Below, one piece after another: positions 1 through 12,010 of a stretch of DNA of 64,000 nucleotides (the first letter of the stretch is position 1; each line of letters begins with the position of its first letter). The position numbers were made by a program, and so were the translations under genes. The stretch is from Lycorma delicatula. Taxonomy: Eukaryota; Arthropoda; Insecta; Hemiptera; Fulgoridae. The DNA is taken from NCBI RefSeq assembly GCF_047948215.1, contig NC_134465.1, positions 19,674,022-19,738,021 of the forward strand. Reading direction: 5' to 3'. The notes beneath the pieces were generated by a model. The model made no database searches, was not told the DNA's origin, and was given only the letters and a program-made list of their open reading frames with translations.

Positions 1-133
1 GTTTCTATTAACCACACTTCTCAGGAACGGTTGACCTGTACAAGACTATACTTCATTTACATTCAAACACATCATCCTCATTCATCCTTTGAAGTAATAC
101 CTTGCGGTAGTTCCGGAGGCTAAACAGAAAAAT
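1..133 (+). repeat. SINE-1 copy, 3' part, cut by window edge
   Basis: The segment matches the 3' body and tail shared by about twelve copies in this window: the 'ttaaccacac' motif, the 'tcaggaacgg' motif, the 'catcatcctcattcatcc' motif and a tail ending in 'ccggaggctaaacag' followed by A-rich sequence. The tRNA-like head would lie to the left of the window. Confidence 0.85.
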
Positions 134-373
134 AAAGTTTAATCCCTAAATTTTATCGATTTACAATTTGTAATTTTAAATAACTTAATAAGTACTAACA
201 TAATCTATTTTAATAACACTGTTATAACTTAATTTTCTATGACCATTACAAAAAATTTAAAAAAGCAACTACCGCTTTCCCTTTTTTAATTCTGTACAAA
301 ATTTAATGCCATAAATGCTCCTATACACAGACATTTTTTTCATTTTCGTCGAACCAGATATTCAAAATACAGG

Positions 374-374
<1 letters not shown>

Positions 375-418
<44 letters not shown>
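375..418. repeat. (TA)n microsatellite
   Basis: Uninterrupted TA dinucleotide run of about 44 bp. Confidence 0.95.
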
Positions 419-420
<2 letters not shown>

Positions 421-1298
421 CCTGGAAATTTATGTTCTTTTTTTTTAATAAGAGGATCTTAAAACGTCAAAATTTGCAAAAAATTCCTGATACCCAAAAT
501 TTTGGCCGATTGCCAAAGTTTTGGGTAAGACAATCACTAAAAATATTTTTAAATATAATAAGTAATGTTTATTTTTTCAGACTCTTGTTTTAGTTACTTA
601 AGTTTTAATAATTAATTACCTAATTAATACATAAATAATATATATTTTCATACTTTCAGTTGCAAATAGGAAAATTAATAACAAATTTAATAATTTATAA
701 CAATTATAAAAACATAATTTTATTAACGAACACATCATAAAAAAAAAAAAAAATTAAATATACCGTATAGATTAACTTGAACGAAAAATAAAAACTTGTA
801 AAAAGAAAAATATTGATAAAAAGCTACTTGATAACATAAGGAAATGAATAATAAAAAAAACTAAATAATGTTTAAAAAAATGAGTGAAAAAAGAAATTTC
901 CGAGAACAAATACATTAACTTGATATGTTGTCAGTACGACAATAACGCCTGCCAACTTCAGGTTAGATAAAATCAGTTACATTGAATAACCGAAGTTAAT
1001 GAGTTTGTACTGAAGTTATAAATAGGTGTACTAATAAACAACAAATGATCTTTCTTTATAAAAGAAATTGAACGAGTTTTAAAAGTAATAAAAATAATAA
1101 TAAATCTGTGACGTAACTGTTAGAAAAGATTATTTTTTAAAAGTATTTTTTCAGATCTATCTGTCGGTGACAAGTATAAAATAATGATAAGTATGCTGTG
1201 AGTGCTGGTGTATTAATGTAAGTAAACAAATACTGATGACAAAGATTTCTTTTTTAAAGGTATAAGCTGTTCAATATATATATGTATATATAATATAG

Positions 1299-1302
<4 letters not shown>

Positions 1303-1354
<52 letters not shown>
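1303..1354. repeat. (AT)n microsatellite
   Basis: Uninterrupted AT run of about 52 bp, preceded by imperfect TA-rich sequence from about 1,275. Confidence 0.95.
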
Positions 1355-1358
<4 letters not shown>

Positions 1359-2144
1359 AAATATAATAATGGAACTAATTAAAGTTGTAAAAAGCAAAAA
1401 AATAAAAAATTGTGAACATGGAAATCAATGTGCTGTATCATTAATTTATTAAATTATGATTGAAAATTAAAAAAAAAGATAACAGGTTTTAATCATAAAG
1501 AAACATACTTTTTCATAAAAACGCGAGAGCGATTTAACTGTTACAGACACATTTAACAAACTATTTAGGACTACACAAGAAGTTCATAACTTAAAGAAAA
1601 AAATACACTGATAAACGAAAAGTTTTTATAAATATGAATACGCTTTGTGTGTGTGCACGCACGCGCCAGGTATTTTATCTTATAGACAATTATTACATTT
1701 AAATCAGTTATCCCACAATGTGAGATCCAAAAAAATACTGCATCCGTTTGTCAGAGCACAAAAGTTTTAGAATTTATTTCTGGAATAGGTTATTAAAGGA
1801 TTCCCTAAAAAACAACCAATTATCAGTGAAACCCTCAAGTATAACATTTTCGAAAGAATATACTTATAATTATTAAGAGCTGAAGAGGTGTACCTATGGC
1901 ACGCCCTCCCGGTGGGCGGCGTCTCGGAATGGGATTATTAGGTGTTCAAAATTGATTACATCTTGAGTAAATTTTTTTTTTTTTGAATAATGAATATTAA
2001 TATGACGAAAGCTAAATGAGAAATTTAACTCTAGAAATTGATACTAACGAATCGGGATTTTCCGCTAGTGATCGGTACATTCAGGTGCCTAAGTTTTGGT
2101 TATAGTTCATTATTTTATGAAGAAAAGTAATCGTATAAATAAAG

Positions 2145-2575
2145 ATATATGATGTGGACACCACATGACTTCCTTGTACAAGTATTAAATTACATATACA
2201 CATTTTTTTTAAATGAAAAGTACATAAAATTTTATTTCATTAATAACGTCTGACATTTTTTCATAATTTTTTTTTTATTGCGATTGAATTATTATTTTTG
2301 TAAACATTTTTACAGTCAGAGTTAAAATAATAATTATTAATAAATCTACATATTTAAATTTAAAAAAAAAAGTTAAAAAAAAGGAGATGAAGTCGGATTT
2401 CAACAGTTGTGCCTTCCTCTTCTAAGATCGAAATATTTCATTTATTAAAATTTTATTTGGCTATAACTCAGGAATCGATGAAAATAAGTACTACGTATGA
2501 AATATCGTTGAAAAGCTTTCAATGAAGGCTATTTACCGCCGTTAAGAAAAACTCCAAAATCCAAATTTTTACATT
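2145..2575 (-). repeat. Repeat A copy 1, truncated
   Basis: Starts with the conserved end 'gatgtggacaccacatgac' and 'cttccttgtac', then follows the family order: AT-rich block, 'ttcaacagttgtgccttcc' region, 'tttggctataactc', and the 'aaaatccaaattt' core, where it stops. The other half seen in full copies (for example 22,672-23,327) is missing. Strand is relative to the orientation that starts with 'acttccttgtacgaagta'. Confidence 0.8.
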
Positions 2576-2919
2576 ATTAACATGATCAACAGTAACAGTC
2601 GCTGTGTAAAATTGTTCAAAAGTGAAAAATTAATATCAATTGTTTTATTATTATTACTTAATATTAAACCATATTGTGGGAAAATTATTACTTAATTTGA
2701 TACTAATTTACAATACTAGAATTAACAATAAATAAAAACAATAAAATTAATCGAATTGAAAAAAAGTGGAGGACATGAAAACAGACACAAAATTACATCA
2801 ATTTTTTGCCGTAACTCGGCTGTTTTTTAACCGAATTTATAAAGTTAAACGTCATTTTGTTAAAAATAAAAGGCTTAATATTTTAGCAAATAACATAAAT
2901 TTTGATATAATATTTACGA

Positions 2920-3195
2920 ACATATAACGGAATGAAAAATAAACACGGCCGCAAATTGTAATTTGTGAAGGTATTTAAGTCCTGATTTTTTGCTAATTTT
3001 AAAACTTTATTACCAAGACGCTTAGCAAATATTAATGTGATTCGTCTATCCGAACTTGAAATATATGTTTTTATATAAAAATAACAAAATGGCGGACAAG
3101 GGGAGAACGAAGGAGAGATCGCCATTTTCCCCTAAGATACTTTTTGTTTAATTTTACAAGTAGAATCCAAAAATGTATAGCCAGCCCACCATTTT
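2920..3195 (-). repeat. Repeat D copy 1
   Basis: Closely resembles 18,410-18,690 in the same orientation. Shared blocks include 'tgaaaaataaaca', 'gaaggtatttaagtcctga', 'attttaaaactttatta', 'caaaatggcggacaa' and 'ggagaacgaaggag'. The reading frame opposite (2,883-3,125) is not conserved as protein between the two copies, so I treat this as non-coding repeat. Strand is arbitrary. Confidence 0.75.
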
Positions 3196-4171
3196 AAAAA
3201 CACTGTTTACATACGCAATTGTTTCTACCAAGTTCCTTGGCATGGGAATTGCTGCATATGGCTTGCTCCTGAGTCTCCTGAGGGAAAAATTTGTGCCCAC
3301 ATTGACTGCAGACAGTCAGTCCGGAAAGAAAAGCTTTAAATTTTTTATACCGGTCTATTCTTTACATTAAGTTGTTCACAAACTTTTCTACAAAAAACAT
3401 AAAAAGAATAAAAACAAAACGAAAATGAAAACGAAAAATAATTACGGTACCGTCCTCATGGTGTTTTTTTGGTAACCCTAAGAACCAAGAAATATATTTT
3501 TTGCCCGTAAGAATGATAACCAGCTATAACTACTATTTTTAATATGTGGACTGACAATTCTGAAATCCACATACTTAAGAAAGTTTTGCCCTGTGCTGAT
3601 CAAGCTGTTGCTTTGAAAACATTACAGTACACTGGTAGTTTTAACAAACCGAACAGGGTTTAATTGTTATTTATCAGTAAAATTCTCACAAGCATGAGGA
3701 TAAGAAACACAGTGGACGTCCAGGAGGAGGAGCCTGCAGCTGGTTAAAGTATAAATATGAAAACATCACGTGAGATAATACTCATAAGAGCACTTTTTTT
3801 AATCCTGGAGCTCTGTTTTTTAAAACTCCACACTACTAAATTTTAACTTTATCATATTTACGTAAGCCAAACTAAAAATATTCTACGTGAATATTATAAA
3901 AGTTTTAACTATAAATAATTGATATGATTGATTTTATTTTCATGCTATCGATAATATTCTTAAAAAGGTTTTGAATCCAAAAGGATTTTGGATTAAAGTG
4001 TATTTAGTTCAATACCTAAAACCTTTCCAGGCTTATATTTTTGCGATAATGGGATCTTATTAAAATTTTTACGGACAATCATTCAAGACAGTGGTATGTA
4101 CATGTGTTTGGGTTAGAGTGTTTTGTGTCTGTGTAAATGAGGGCGGATAGTGTTCTATCACAATGACACCG

Positions 4172-4305
4172 ACCATAAAAAATCTGATGTGGACATCACA
4201 TGACTTTCTTATACGCCTATTAAATTACATATACACGTTTTGTAAAATGTAAAGTACATAAAATTTATTTTAATTGTAAAACTTTTTTTACAATCATAGA
4301 TTAAT
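4172..4305 (-). repeat. Repeat A fragment (copy 2)
   Basis: Carries the family end ('gatgtggacatcacatgac', 'gcctattaaattacatat') plus about 100 bp of the AT-rich interior, then stops at a GC-rich segment. Confidence 0.8.
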
Positions 4306-4324
4306 AGTTAGAATCCTTCTGCTA

Positions 4325-4445
4325 GCTAGAATCCCAGCTACTGGGTAGGGGCGGCTGGGAACGGCGTGGCAAGGCCTGGCGCTGCTCCTACCCAGTGGTT
4401 AGAGGCGATAGCACCTTCGGATACGGACTTGGGAGGCAGAGAAAA
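4325..4445. repeat. GC-rich segment with inverted repeat
   Basis: About 120 bp of clearly GC-rich sequence in an AT-rich setting. It holds 'actgggtagg' near 4,341 and its exact complement 'cctacccagt' near 4,388, and ends in an A-rich tract. It may be a LINE 3'-UTR or SINE fragment, because the GC-rich body and A-rich end recall the R1-clade 3' UTRs elsewhere in the window, but I could not align it convincingly. Confidence 0.4.
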
Positions 4446-6005
4446 AAAGAAGAAAAAAGGATCAATCTTCATCGAATTCTGATATGCACATCACATACAC
4501 TGCTACAGTACATCAAAATTTCAATGAAATTTTGAAGTAATTTTGAAATTTTGAAGAGCAAAAATTTTATACATAGGAAATTGCATTTTAAGCGAACGGT
4601 ATTTTAATACTCTTCAAATCTTTAAACGTAAAGAAAATCAATTTCAACCCCAAACCCGCTGTGCGACAGAAAGTAATACCTTACTTTTCTACTAAAGGTC
4701 TGTAAAAAAACACCAATACATATCTAAAAGTTTAATAAATTAAATTCTTCAAATACAAATACAGAAGTAATAATGCATAAAATCAACTGGAAAAAATTGG
4801 AATATAGGCTTTACAATAAAAATAATAAAGTAAAAGATTATGTAATCTTATATAATGTATGAGTAAACGTGTAAATGACAATGAGTAGAGAGGAGAGTGC
4901 TTTCTAAAACAAGCTACAGTGGGCGGTCATTAAACCACTTCGTTTTCATTTAAATGGACTTAATTAACCCTTTAACAGATATACAGACTTCATAAGTACC
5001 ATTTATACAGGCCTACTGTTCTGGCATTTAAATTGGTATATCAATTAAAAAATACTAGCAAAATTACTTTGAATGAATAAAAAAACTGTGGGAACAGACA
5101 TTGATAATAATCGTAATAATAAAATAATGTATGTTCCCAAGAAATACGTAAAATAAAAATTTATTTAAGTTTTGTATGTTCATACAGTAAACGGTTTTAT
5201 AGAAATATTAAAAGTTCCCCCCCCCACCAAAAAAAAGAAGTATCTTTCTTGCTATGTTTACTAAGTAGTATAAATTGCCTATCATACAGTTGGGGTAACT
5301 CGAAACAAAATATAAAAAGTTTAAATTTCATAGAAAAATTTTATACGGTGTCCAACGAAGAAATATTCTTTCCGGACATGTTCTATTGGTTAAAATAATG
5401 AATTTTATTTTATATATGTATTTAAATTTTTTGTTATGCTATAATGAAAAAAAAGTTTTTATTAGGTACAGAATAATATGATTTTCTGTCTATATTTCGT
5501 CAGTTTTCCTTCAATAAAAAACTGATTTTTAAAAGTTTTACATCAAGTTTCTCAGAATTAAAATCTCTACAATTTGTTTTTACTAAATCTTCCCCATTTA
5601 TTAGTTATTTAACATAGCTATTGTACTACAAACTAAAAAAATGTTTTTTTCGACAAAGAATTCTATTTTACATCGATATCTTAAAAGCTACTGGAGTTAC
5701 AGTTCTGTGACCTATTTTACCCTATTTCCCAGCTTAAATTACATAAGAAACAACCAAAATTTACTTCTTAATTTGGGTCTGAAAAATTACAATAGGGATT
5801 TTTTTTAGCTGAAATCCGAGCAAAATCTTTTGTTACCCGTACCTCGAAAACAAAGCATTCCAGACCTATGTTTTTATGAACTTTTTCATTATTTTCACCA
5901 GTACAACGTGCCCTGAAAGCTTCCCCCGTTTATTTGCGCGACATTTTGTATAATCACCATAGCTGGCATCACAGGATAAAACTTGGCTTTAAAGAGTTTT
6001 ATGTC
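4446..6005. other. AT-rich interval with no gene recognised
   Basis: AT-rich, with scattered stop codons in all frames and homopolymer runs (a C8-C9 run near 5,217). I see no protein similarity, RNA gene or repeat copy shared with the rest of the window. Confidence 0.5.
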
Positions 6006-6009
6006 TTGT

Positions 6010-6262
6010 AAGACCTTCTGGTCTTACAAAAAGTAAACGCAGTTACTTTAATGCGGATTTGAATACCAGATCGTGGATACCGGCATTCTTTGGCAGTCGG
6101 GTTTCAATTAACCACACATCTCAGGAACGGTGGAAGTGAGACTGTACAAGACTACACTTCATTTACACTCAAACATATCATCCTCATTCATCCTCTGAAG
6201 TAATACCTGAACGGTAATTCCCGGAGGCTAAACAGGAAAAAAGCAGAAAAAAGACCTTCTGG
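6010..6262 (+). repeat. SINE-1 copy with 12-bp target-site duplication
   Basis: The SINE body occupies about 6,022-6,250. It runs from 'gcagttacttta' through 'ggatttgaatacc' and the 'caattaaccacac' motif to 'ccggaggctaaacagg' and an A-rich tail. It lacks the tRNA-like head. The 12-mer 'aagaccttctgg' stands at 6,010-6,021 and again at 6,251-6,262, as expected of a target-site duplication from LINE-type integration. Confidence 0.85.
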
Positions 6263-6349
6263 AAACTATTTTATGGAAGAGTAAGCATCAAACCATTCCG
6301 TTATTATAAACAGTTTCATTTTATCAACCAAAATCTTTATGGTTCATTT

Positions 6350-6430
6350 CAAATCTCGGTGGTGGTGTGGTAGGTCTCATCTTTCTTCCGGGAATCGTGG
6401 TTTCGAATTCGGTCAAGCATTATTAATAAA
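6350..6430 (+). repeat. possible SINE-B-like tRNA-derived remnant
   Basis: The stretch 'tggtgtggtaggtctca' followed about 25 bp later by 'gtttcgaattcggtcaagc' has the spacing of a Pol III A-like and B-like box and resembles the head of SINE-B (34,460-34,620; 27,010-27,120). It is too diverged for a firm call. Confidence 0.35.
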
Positions 6431-6824
6431 CTATAGATCTCCACTCTCATAGGGAAAAATGACCATAGCATCGATGTCTATCATATAAAAAAAACAACTA
6501 AATGTACACAGTATTACATTTTTCGATGATTTTTTCTGAATAAGAATTTTTTTTCAAATGGTCAAATATTGAAAAAATAAATAATTTTTAATTCTTTGAA
6601 TGCCATATGTATCATTTTGATGCACACATCATTTTGATGCACTTTTCGATTAGGCCATGTGTATAATATACAATTACACGCAATGGTTTATTTATTCGTT
6701 TAGCGAATAAACATGCCTTTCACTTCAGAGCAAATTAGACGGTAATTATTCACAGCTGAACAATATGTAAAAATTTTCCTTGATCACTGGGTTCGCTGAA
6801 TACTAGAAATACTGTTACACCGGT

Positions 6825-6935
6825 ATCCAAGGTGGATACCGGTGTTTTTTGGTGGCTGGGTTTAAATTAAGCACACACATCTCAGGATTGGTCGTCCTGA
6901 GACTGTACAAGACTATACATCATTGCTTATATCAT
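6825..6935 (+). repeat. SINE-1 fragment
   Basis: Matches the middle of SINE-1: 'ggataccggtgtt', 'ggtggctgggttt', 'cacacatctcagga', 'gagactgtacaagacta'. Head and tail are missing. Confidence 0.8.
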
Positions 6936-6984
6936 TGTAACTGTTCGTGCGTAATTCTTGAATTATTTATTTAGTGTCTGTTGT

Positions 6985-9580
6985 TAAATAAATAAAATTG
7001 TAGACAGAGCTGCCAAAAAACTGTCTGACGGTAGGGTAGTCACATTGTCAGTTCTACAAGATATTATAATTGCTGATATGGCAAGAATACCGTTGTCCAA
7101 TACACGTCGCCCAGTCTACTGGTGGAACGCTGGGATTGCCGAGCAGAGGAGGAAGCTTCAACTCTGTCGTAGAAAGAAGCATAGGACATTCAGGAACGGA
7201 GGCCCGGAGCATGAAATGGCATCAGTGGCATTTGCTGAAGCAAGGCGTACCCTCAATTATTTAATTAAGCAGGCGAAAAGAGAAAAATGGAGAGAACTAT
7301 GCACAGAACTCGATAACGATCCGTGGGAACGAGCATATAAGCTGGTCACAGGAAAACTGGGGCGACGGTTGCCTACCCTAACTATGGAGAATGCTAGGGT
7401 ACAATTAAATGTCTTATTTCCGGTTGATGACCCTGGAATAGCTGATTTGATTGATTGTCATGGAAGAAGATTCACTCAGACCGAAGTTGCCGCAGCTATT
7501 GAAAGATTAAAAGACAAGAAAAGCCCTAGTCCAGATATCATACCTGCTGCAATCCTTAAAGGACTCATGAATAGAGTTCCCTGGGAAATCACAGGTATTG
7601 AGAACTATGGATTACAAAATAAAACTGTTTCCTGAGATATGGAAAGAATCCAAGGTAGTTTTCTTACCAAAAAAGGCAGTCGACGCACAGACTATTACAT
7701 ACAGGCCACTTAGCCTTATAAATAATATCGGAAAAGTGGCAGAAAGATTAATAACAAATTCAATTATGGAAGAGCTCGAAGGTAATGATGAATTACACAG
7801 GAATCAGTACGGTTTTAGAAAGGGCAGTTCTACTTTACAGGCTTTGGACAGGATATATAAATTGGCCCTCTCCACGCGTAGCGAAACATGGAGAACGCGA
7901 AGAATACCACTATTAATTACGCTCGATATCCAAAATGCCTTTGGTACTGTCAAAGGGATACGATAAGGAATGCCCTGGCTAGAAGAGGCATTAGTAATTG
8001 GTTACAGAGACAAGTTAGCGATTATCTGAACAACAGATGGTACACTTTTAACACCTTGGAGGGAAGCTTGAGACATCAAATGTTTGGTGGTATACCGCAG
8101 GGGTCTGACCTGGGCCCCTTGCTGTGGTTAATAGCCTTTGACGATGTTTTAAGGCTGAATTTACCAGATGGAGTTGAAATCATAGCATATGCTGATGACT
8201 TGGCTATACTAATTGCAGCAAAAACTGAGATCGAAATTGAGACTAGTGGCAATAGAGTCCTGGAGCTGATTCACGCCTGGTTGGGCGAACAAGGCCTGAA
8301 ATTAGCAGTAGACAAATGTGAATACATTTCTCTAACAGGCAAAAGGCACATTAGAAACTTAGAATTGAAAGTGGGAAATCATCCTAAACGTCGAGTTGCA
8401 CAAACGAAGTACCTTGGAGTCATCCTTGATAAATTCCTGAGCTTCAGTCCGCTTATAGCTGACAGATGTGGTGCGGCAGAAAAGTCGTTAAAGGCTTTAT
8501 CTGGAATATTATCTGGCAAGACTGCTCCTAGAGCCTCCAGAAGAAAAGTCATAGCTTCTCCTTGCACGTGTATATTATTGTACGCAGCGCCGATATGGTA
8601 TAAGGCTATACATATTGCTAGAAATGTCAGGCGACTTCAGGGAATTCATAGACGTGCTTTGATCGGAATAACAAGTGGATACCGTACCATATCGTACGAA
8701 GCGGCACGTGTTCTTGCCTCTGATCCACCCATTGAACTTAGGGTGCTAGAAAGATGGTTGCGTTCCCAAAGTATGGAGAAATTGCAAGAAAAGGACCAGA
8801 TAATGGATAAATGGTAGGAAAGATGGGACCAACATCAGGGCGCCTTGTGGACCAAACGCCTTTTTCTAAGTTTAAGACAATGGGTGAATCGGAATCACGG
8901 AGAAATCGGATACTATATCACACAATTGTTCTCGGGCCACGGAAATTTCCAGGCGTATTTCTTCCGATTTGGCTTGAGAAATAGCCCCAAATGCATGTAT
9001 TGTGAATACGAGGATACGCCTGAACACACCATCTTCAGATGTGTTAACCGGTATGATGTGAGATTACGAGCTGGAATATCGAACGTGGAGCCGGAGCAAC
9101 TTGCCCGATTCCTCCTATCTTCTGATGAAAATTGGGGGAAATTTGAAAAATTCACCTACACTGTCATGAAGGAGAAAGAAGAGGAAGGTAGAAGAAGAGG
9201 ATACTAGCAATTTGTCACTTCAACGGCATAGGACATCGGAATTATGGGGAATAATAAGGTTAAGACTGAGACCCGGCCTAGTAGTTGGGGTCCGTAACGG
9301 CATAGCCGGGGCGGGCTCCCCGGCTGCGAGGTTTGAGGCAGGTATAAAAAAGACCGAGACCCGGTCCCTGGGGTGGGGCTGGGGACAGCTTTGCTGGACC
9401 TGGCTTCGTACCTGGGGATTTGAGGCAGGCAAATAATTAAAGTAAAAAAGATCCGACCGGGGGGGCCGACCTGCCGTGCCGGAATTATTATAGCCGATGG
9501 GCGGGAAGGCACTCTTAGAGTATAAGGATACTCTCCCAGACCAAGTATACTTAATTGGATAACCGGTCTGGAGGAAAAAA
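6985..9580 (+). mobile_element. R1-clade LINE, 5'-truncated, decayed
   Basis: A non-LTR retrotransposon copy. It contains the coding remnant at 6,988-9,207, then a GC-rich 3' UTR of about 370 bp ending at about 9,567 in 'ggtctggagg' plus A9. The apurinic-type endonuclease domain that precedes RT in R1-clade elements is absent: the open frame starts abruptly in the linker just upstream of RT, typical of 5' truncation during target-primed reverse transcription. It is much more GC-rich than its flanks. The UTR is recognisably related to pieces on the other strand at 25,291-25,535 and 56,010-56,290. Confidence 0.85.
6988..9207 (+). pseudogene. R1-clade reverse transcriptase ORF, frameshifted
   Basis: Conceptual coding trace of an R1-type ORF2. 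Seen in order: the pre-RT 'PVYWWN' motif near 7,110; RT fingers 'YRPLSLINNIGK' near 7,700; 'QYGFRKGSSTLQ' near 7,806; the catalytic block 'LDIQNAFG' near 7,921; 'GIPQGSDLGPLL' near 8,090; and 'YADDLAIL' near 8,187. Downstream comes the typical C-terminal cysteine-histidine motif (CxxC...H...C) near 8,993-9,042. The trace uses frame 1 to about 7,600, frame 2 to about 7,955, then frame 1 again, with an in-frame TAG at 8,815-8,817 followed by continued homologous sequence to 9,207. Two frameshifts, one nonsense codon and the missing endonuclease make it non-functional. Clade assignment is from motif style, not from a search. Confidence 0.85.
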
Positions 9581-9657
9581 AAAGTACACCTTACAAATAT
9601 TAGTAAAATAACAACCGTTGTTTCGATTTCTGCACTAATTAGGATGCATTAGAACAT

Positions 9658-10412
9658 TAAAAAAAATCCCTTTCGGCACGCCGGAAGGCGGAAGTAAATT
9701 TAACCAGTGCTAATTAGGGAATAAAAAAGATTTCCACCTTACAATTAAGAAAAACTTCAAATTTACACAATACGACAATGGTTGCATGCGTAAAACGTTT
9801 CACATACAAGCACCATTTTCTTATAATTTTAACGACATTTTGGTCATCTCTTGCGGTAAGGGTTGGTCATATCAAAAATTGTTTCAGTCAAAAGTTTTAG
9901 GCAATGTTTAGAGGACCGATTCGATACTGTGCCTGTTAAGGAGGTATGTTTTTTTTTGTCTTCGAAGCCCAATTTTTTCCATCCCTGGGTCATTGTTTGG
10001 GGATATCAAAATACTGTACCTACATAAGACAGGTATTTATGGAAAGAATAGCAGGAACTTTAAACGAATTCGATATTTTACTAAATAGGAAAGTTATAGC
10101 GATATTTTGGTTTTTCGAAAAAGCCCTCCCATTTCCATCCCCATGGTCCGATTTTGCCCATTAACGAACTCGATCGAGATTTTGGGTCTTTATATTTTAT
10201 GTATCAATTTGAAATAGATTGGCGAAAAATTACGGCAGTTATTGTGTCCACAAGAAAGTGAAATATATATATATCTTAATATATATAAAGTTTTGAATTG
10301 ACAGTGGTTTTGGAATCTAGGGCATGTGAAACGCGAAGATATGTTGAAATTTTCCGGAAGTCGAATAATGGTACCCATTACAATACGTAGCATTCATATG
10401 AAATCTACCTAA
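9658..10412 (+). repeat. Repeat B copy 1
   Basis: About 750 bp shared with 44,290-45,062, 60,125-60,933 and, reversed, 24,290-25,582 and 56,785-57,258. Landmarks in order: 'aatccctttcggcac', 'taagggttggtcatatc', 'gtttagaggac', 'aactttaaacgaattcgat', 'ccgattttgcccattaacg', a short AT run, 'ttttccggaagtcgaat'. The 72- and 67-codon frames inside are not conserved between copies, so the repeat looks non-coding and non-autonomous. Confidence 0.85.
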
Positions 10413-11337
10413 AAGAGACAGCAAATGTTCTTTTACAACGTGATATTTTCGGAGTAATGCTTTAAGGCGATAATCTCGTTCAGAGATATTCAAATGTATT
10501 TATAGGTCTTGAGGTTTAAGAGTAATTACTGAAATGTGTTAAATAATTATTTAATTTTAATCCACGCAGTATGTTGCATCAACAAAGAATTTTATGTATT
10601 TTTTCGAACGTAAGGAAGTAAGGAATTTGTTTTAGGAATTGATGGTTGTATAATTAAGTTTACATCTAGAAAATACTGTTAAAATTGATTTTATGAAAAT
10701 TTTATTTCCTGTTGGTAGAAGAAAAGTAATTTAATAATATTTTATATCAATAATAATGAAAATATAAATGAAAACAACCTGTTGTACAAAATTAGTCAGT
10801 TAATTAGTACTATGAATAAAGAATTTCAACAAGCATTTATAGCCGGGGAATCTGTTTGCTTAGATGAATTCACAACCCTTTTCGAGGAAGGCTGATCAAT
10901 AGACGGTATATTCTAGGCAAACGATTACATACGGTTTAAAACTCAACATTGGAATGTTAAAGTTTACGAGGGAAAATAGATGTCTAGAAAAGATGTAACA
11001 TTCATTACTGTCTTAGAACTCATGGGATTTCTGTTAAATTCAAGTCGGCAAATTGTGTACTTATAATTTTTATACAAGTGTACAACCCGCACATCATTTT
11101 GTGAATTTAGAAAACCTATCTTTTGGGAACATTGCGTAGCAGTAGGAAGTACAATCCAACAGCAATTGTACAACGTGAATTTAAAAAAGGTAAATGTACG
11201 CTTTCCAATGCAATACGTATTTAATAGATGGTAAATGGGGAAACATAATATATGTTATGTTATTTCTACAAAATATTCACTTGAACTTTATGATGTTGTA
11301 ACTAAAATGGAACAATAATATATATGTACATATATGT

Positions 11338-11340
<3 letters not shown>
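10413..11340. other. AT-rich interval with no gene recognised
   Basis: AT-rich and without a long open frame. The 69-codon frame at 10,964-11,173 (minus) has no recognisable motif. No repeat copy shared elsewhere was seen. Confidence 0.5.

Positions 11341-11346
<6 letters not shown>

Positions 11347-11393
<47 letters not shown>
11347..11393. repeat. (TA)n microsatellite
   Basis: TA run of about 47 bp, preceded by imperfect TATG/TACA repeats from about 11,318. Confidence 0.95.
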
Positions 11394-11396
<3 letters not shown>

Positions 11397-11410
11397 TATG
11401 TATGTATATT

Positions 11411-12010
11411 GTCGCGTGATCACGGCTCGATCAGCATATTGAGAGATTGGCAATTGGAAATGTTTTTATAATTACAATTTATTAGTTTAAGAACGTAAAT
11501 AAAATACGACAAATCAATAATGACAGCAGGAATAATAATGCCGTAGATGGCGCGACTGAAGAGTAGTGCTCGAGGATCAAGTTGGGGAGTGGACCAACAA
11601 CATAATCGAGGTGATGCTCAGCAATAGCGACAAATGGGAATGTACTCGTATCTCGACTACAATCGCAACAATGATAAGAGAGAAGGCCAACGTGGAGAGC
11701 TGACGGTAGTCTAATCATATGCGGATCGATAGAGACTTGGAACTCGATGACGGGTGATCAAGGGGGGCCAGATTCTGGTGGTGGGCGGCGGGGATTGTCG
11801 GAGTCGTCGCTCGTCGATCGCCCCCTCGGGACGCCTTCCGGTCATCTAGATAGGGATAGTAGAGTGCCTGGGTGATCATGCAGGGGAACTGAAAGTAAAT
11901 GTCACGCGGGACTCTGCGACGAAACTGAGTGGGAGTAGAAGGTCTGTCCGCCTCTCCCAGATAGACCCGACCGGAGTCCACAGGGAAACCAAGTCAGGGG
12001 TATGAACTGA
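11411..12010 (-). repeat. possible solo LTR or LTR-like block, copy 1
   Basis: GC-richer block whose central 358 bp (11,533-11,890) is repeated at 33,005-33,365. Read on the minus strand it ends in 'cgtgatcacgcgaca' at 11,411, about 80 bp after an 'aataaa' signal near 11,500, a layout like an LTR end with CA-3'. The two minus-strand frames inside (88 and 78 codons) read through the block without recognisable domains. The 5' TG end, target-site duplication and internal gag/pol are not seen, so LTR identity is an inference. Confidence 0.45.

Larger units (their letters stand above)
134..2140. other. AT-rich interval with no gene recognised
   Basis: Very AT-rich, with homopolymer A/T tracts and two (TA)n runs. 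A 92-codon open frame at 315-593 runs through the TA microsatellite and has no protein-like composition. A short GC-rich patch near 1,895-1,930 is the only compositional break. I see nothing else that supports a feature. Confidence 0.6.

Noticed and set aside
315..593. 92-codon frame at the left end of the window
   Set aside because: It depends on reading through a TA microsatellite, giving a YIYIYI run, and shows no conserved sequence.
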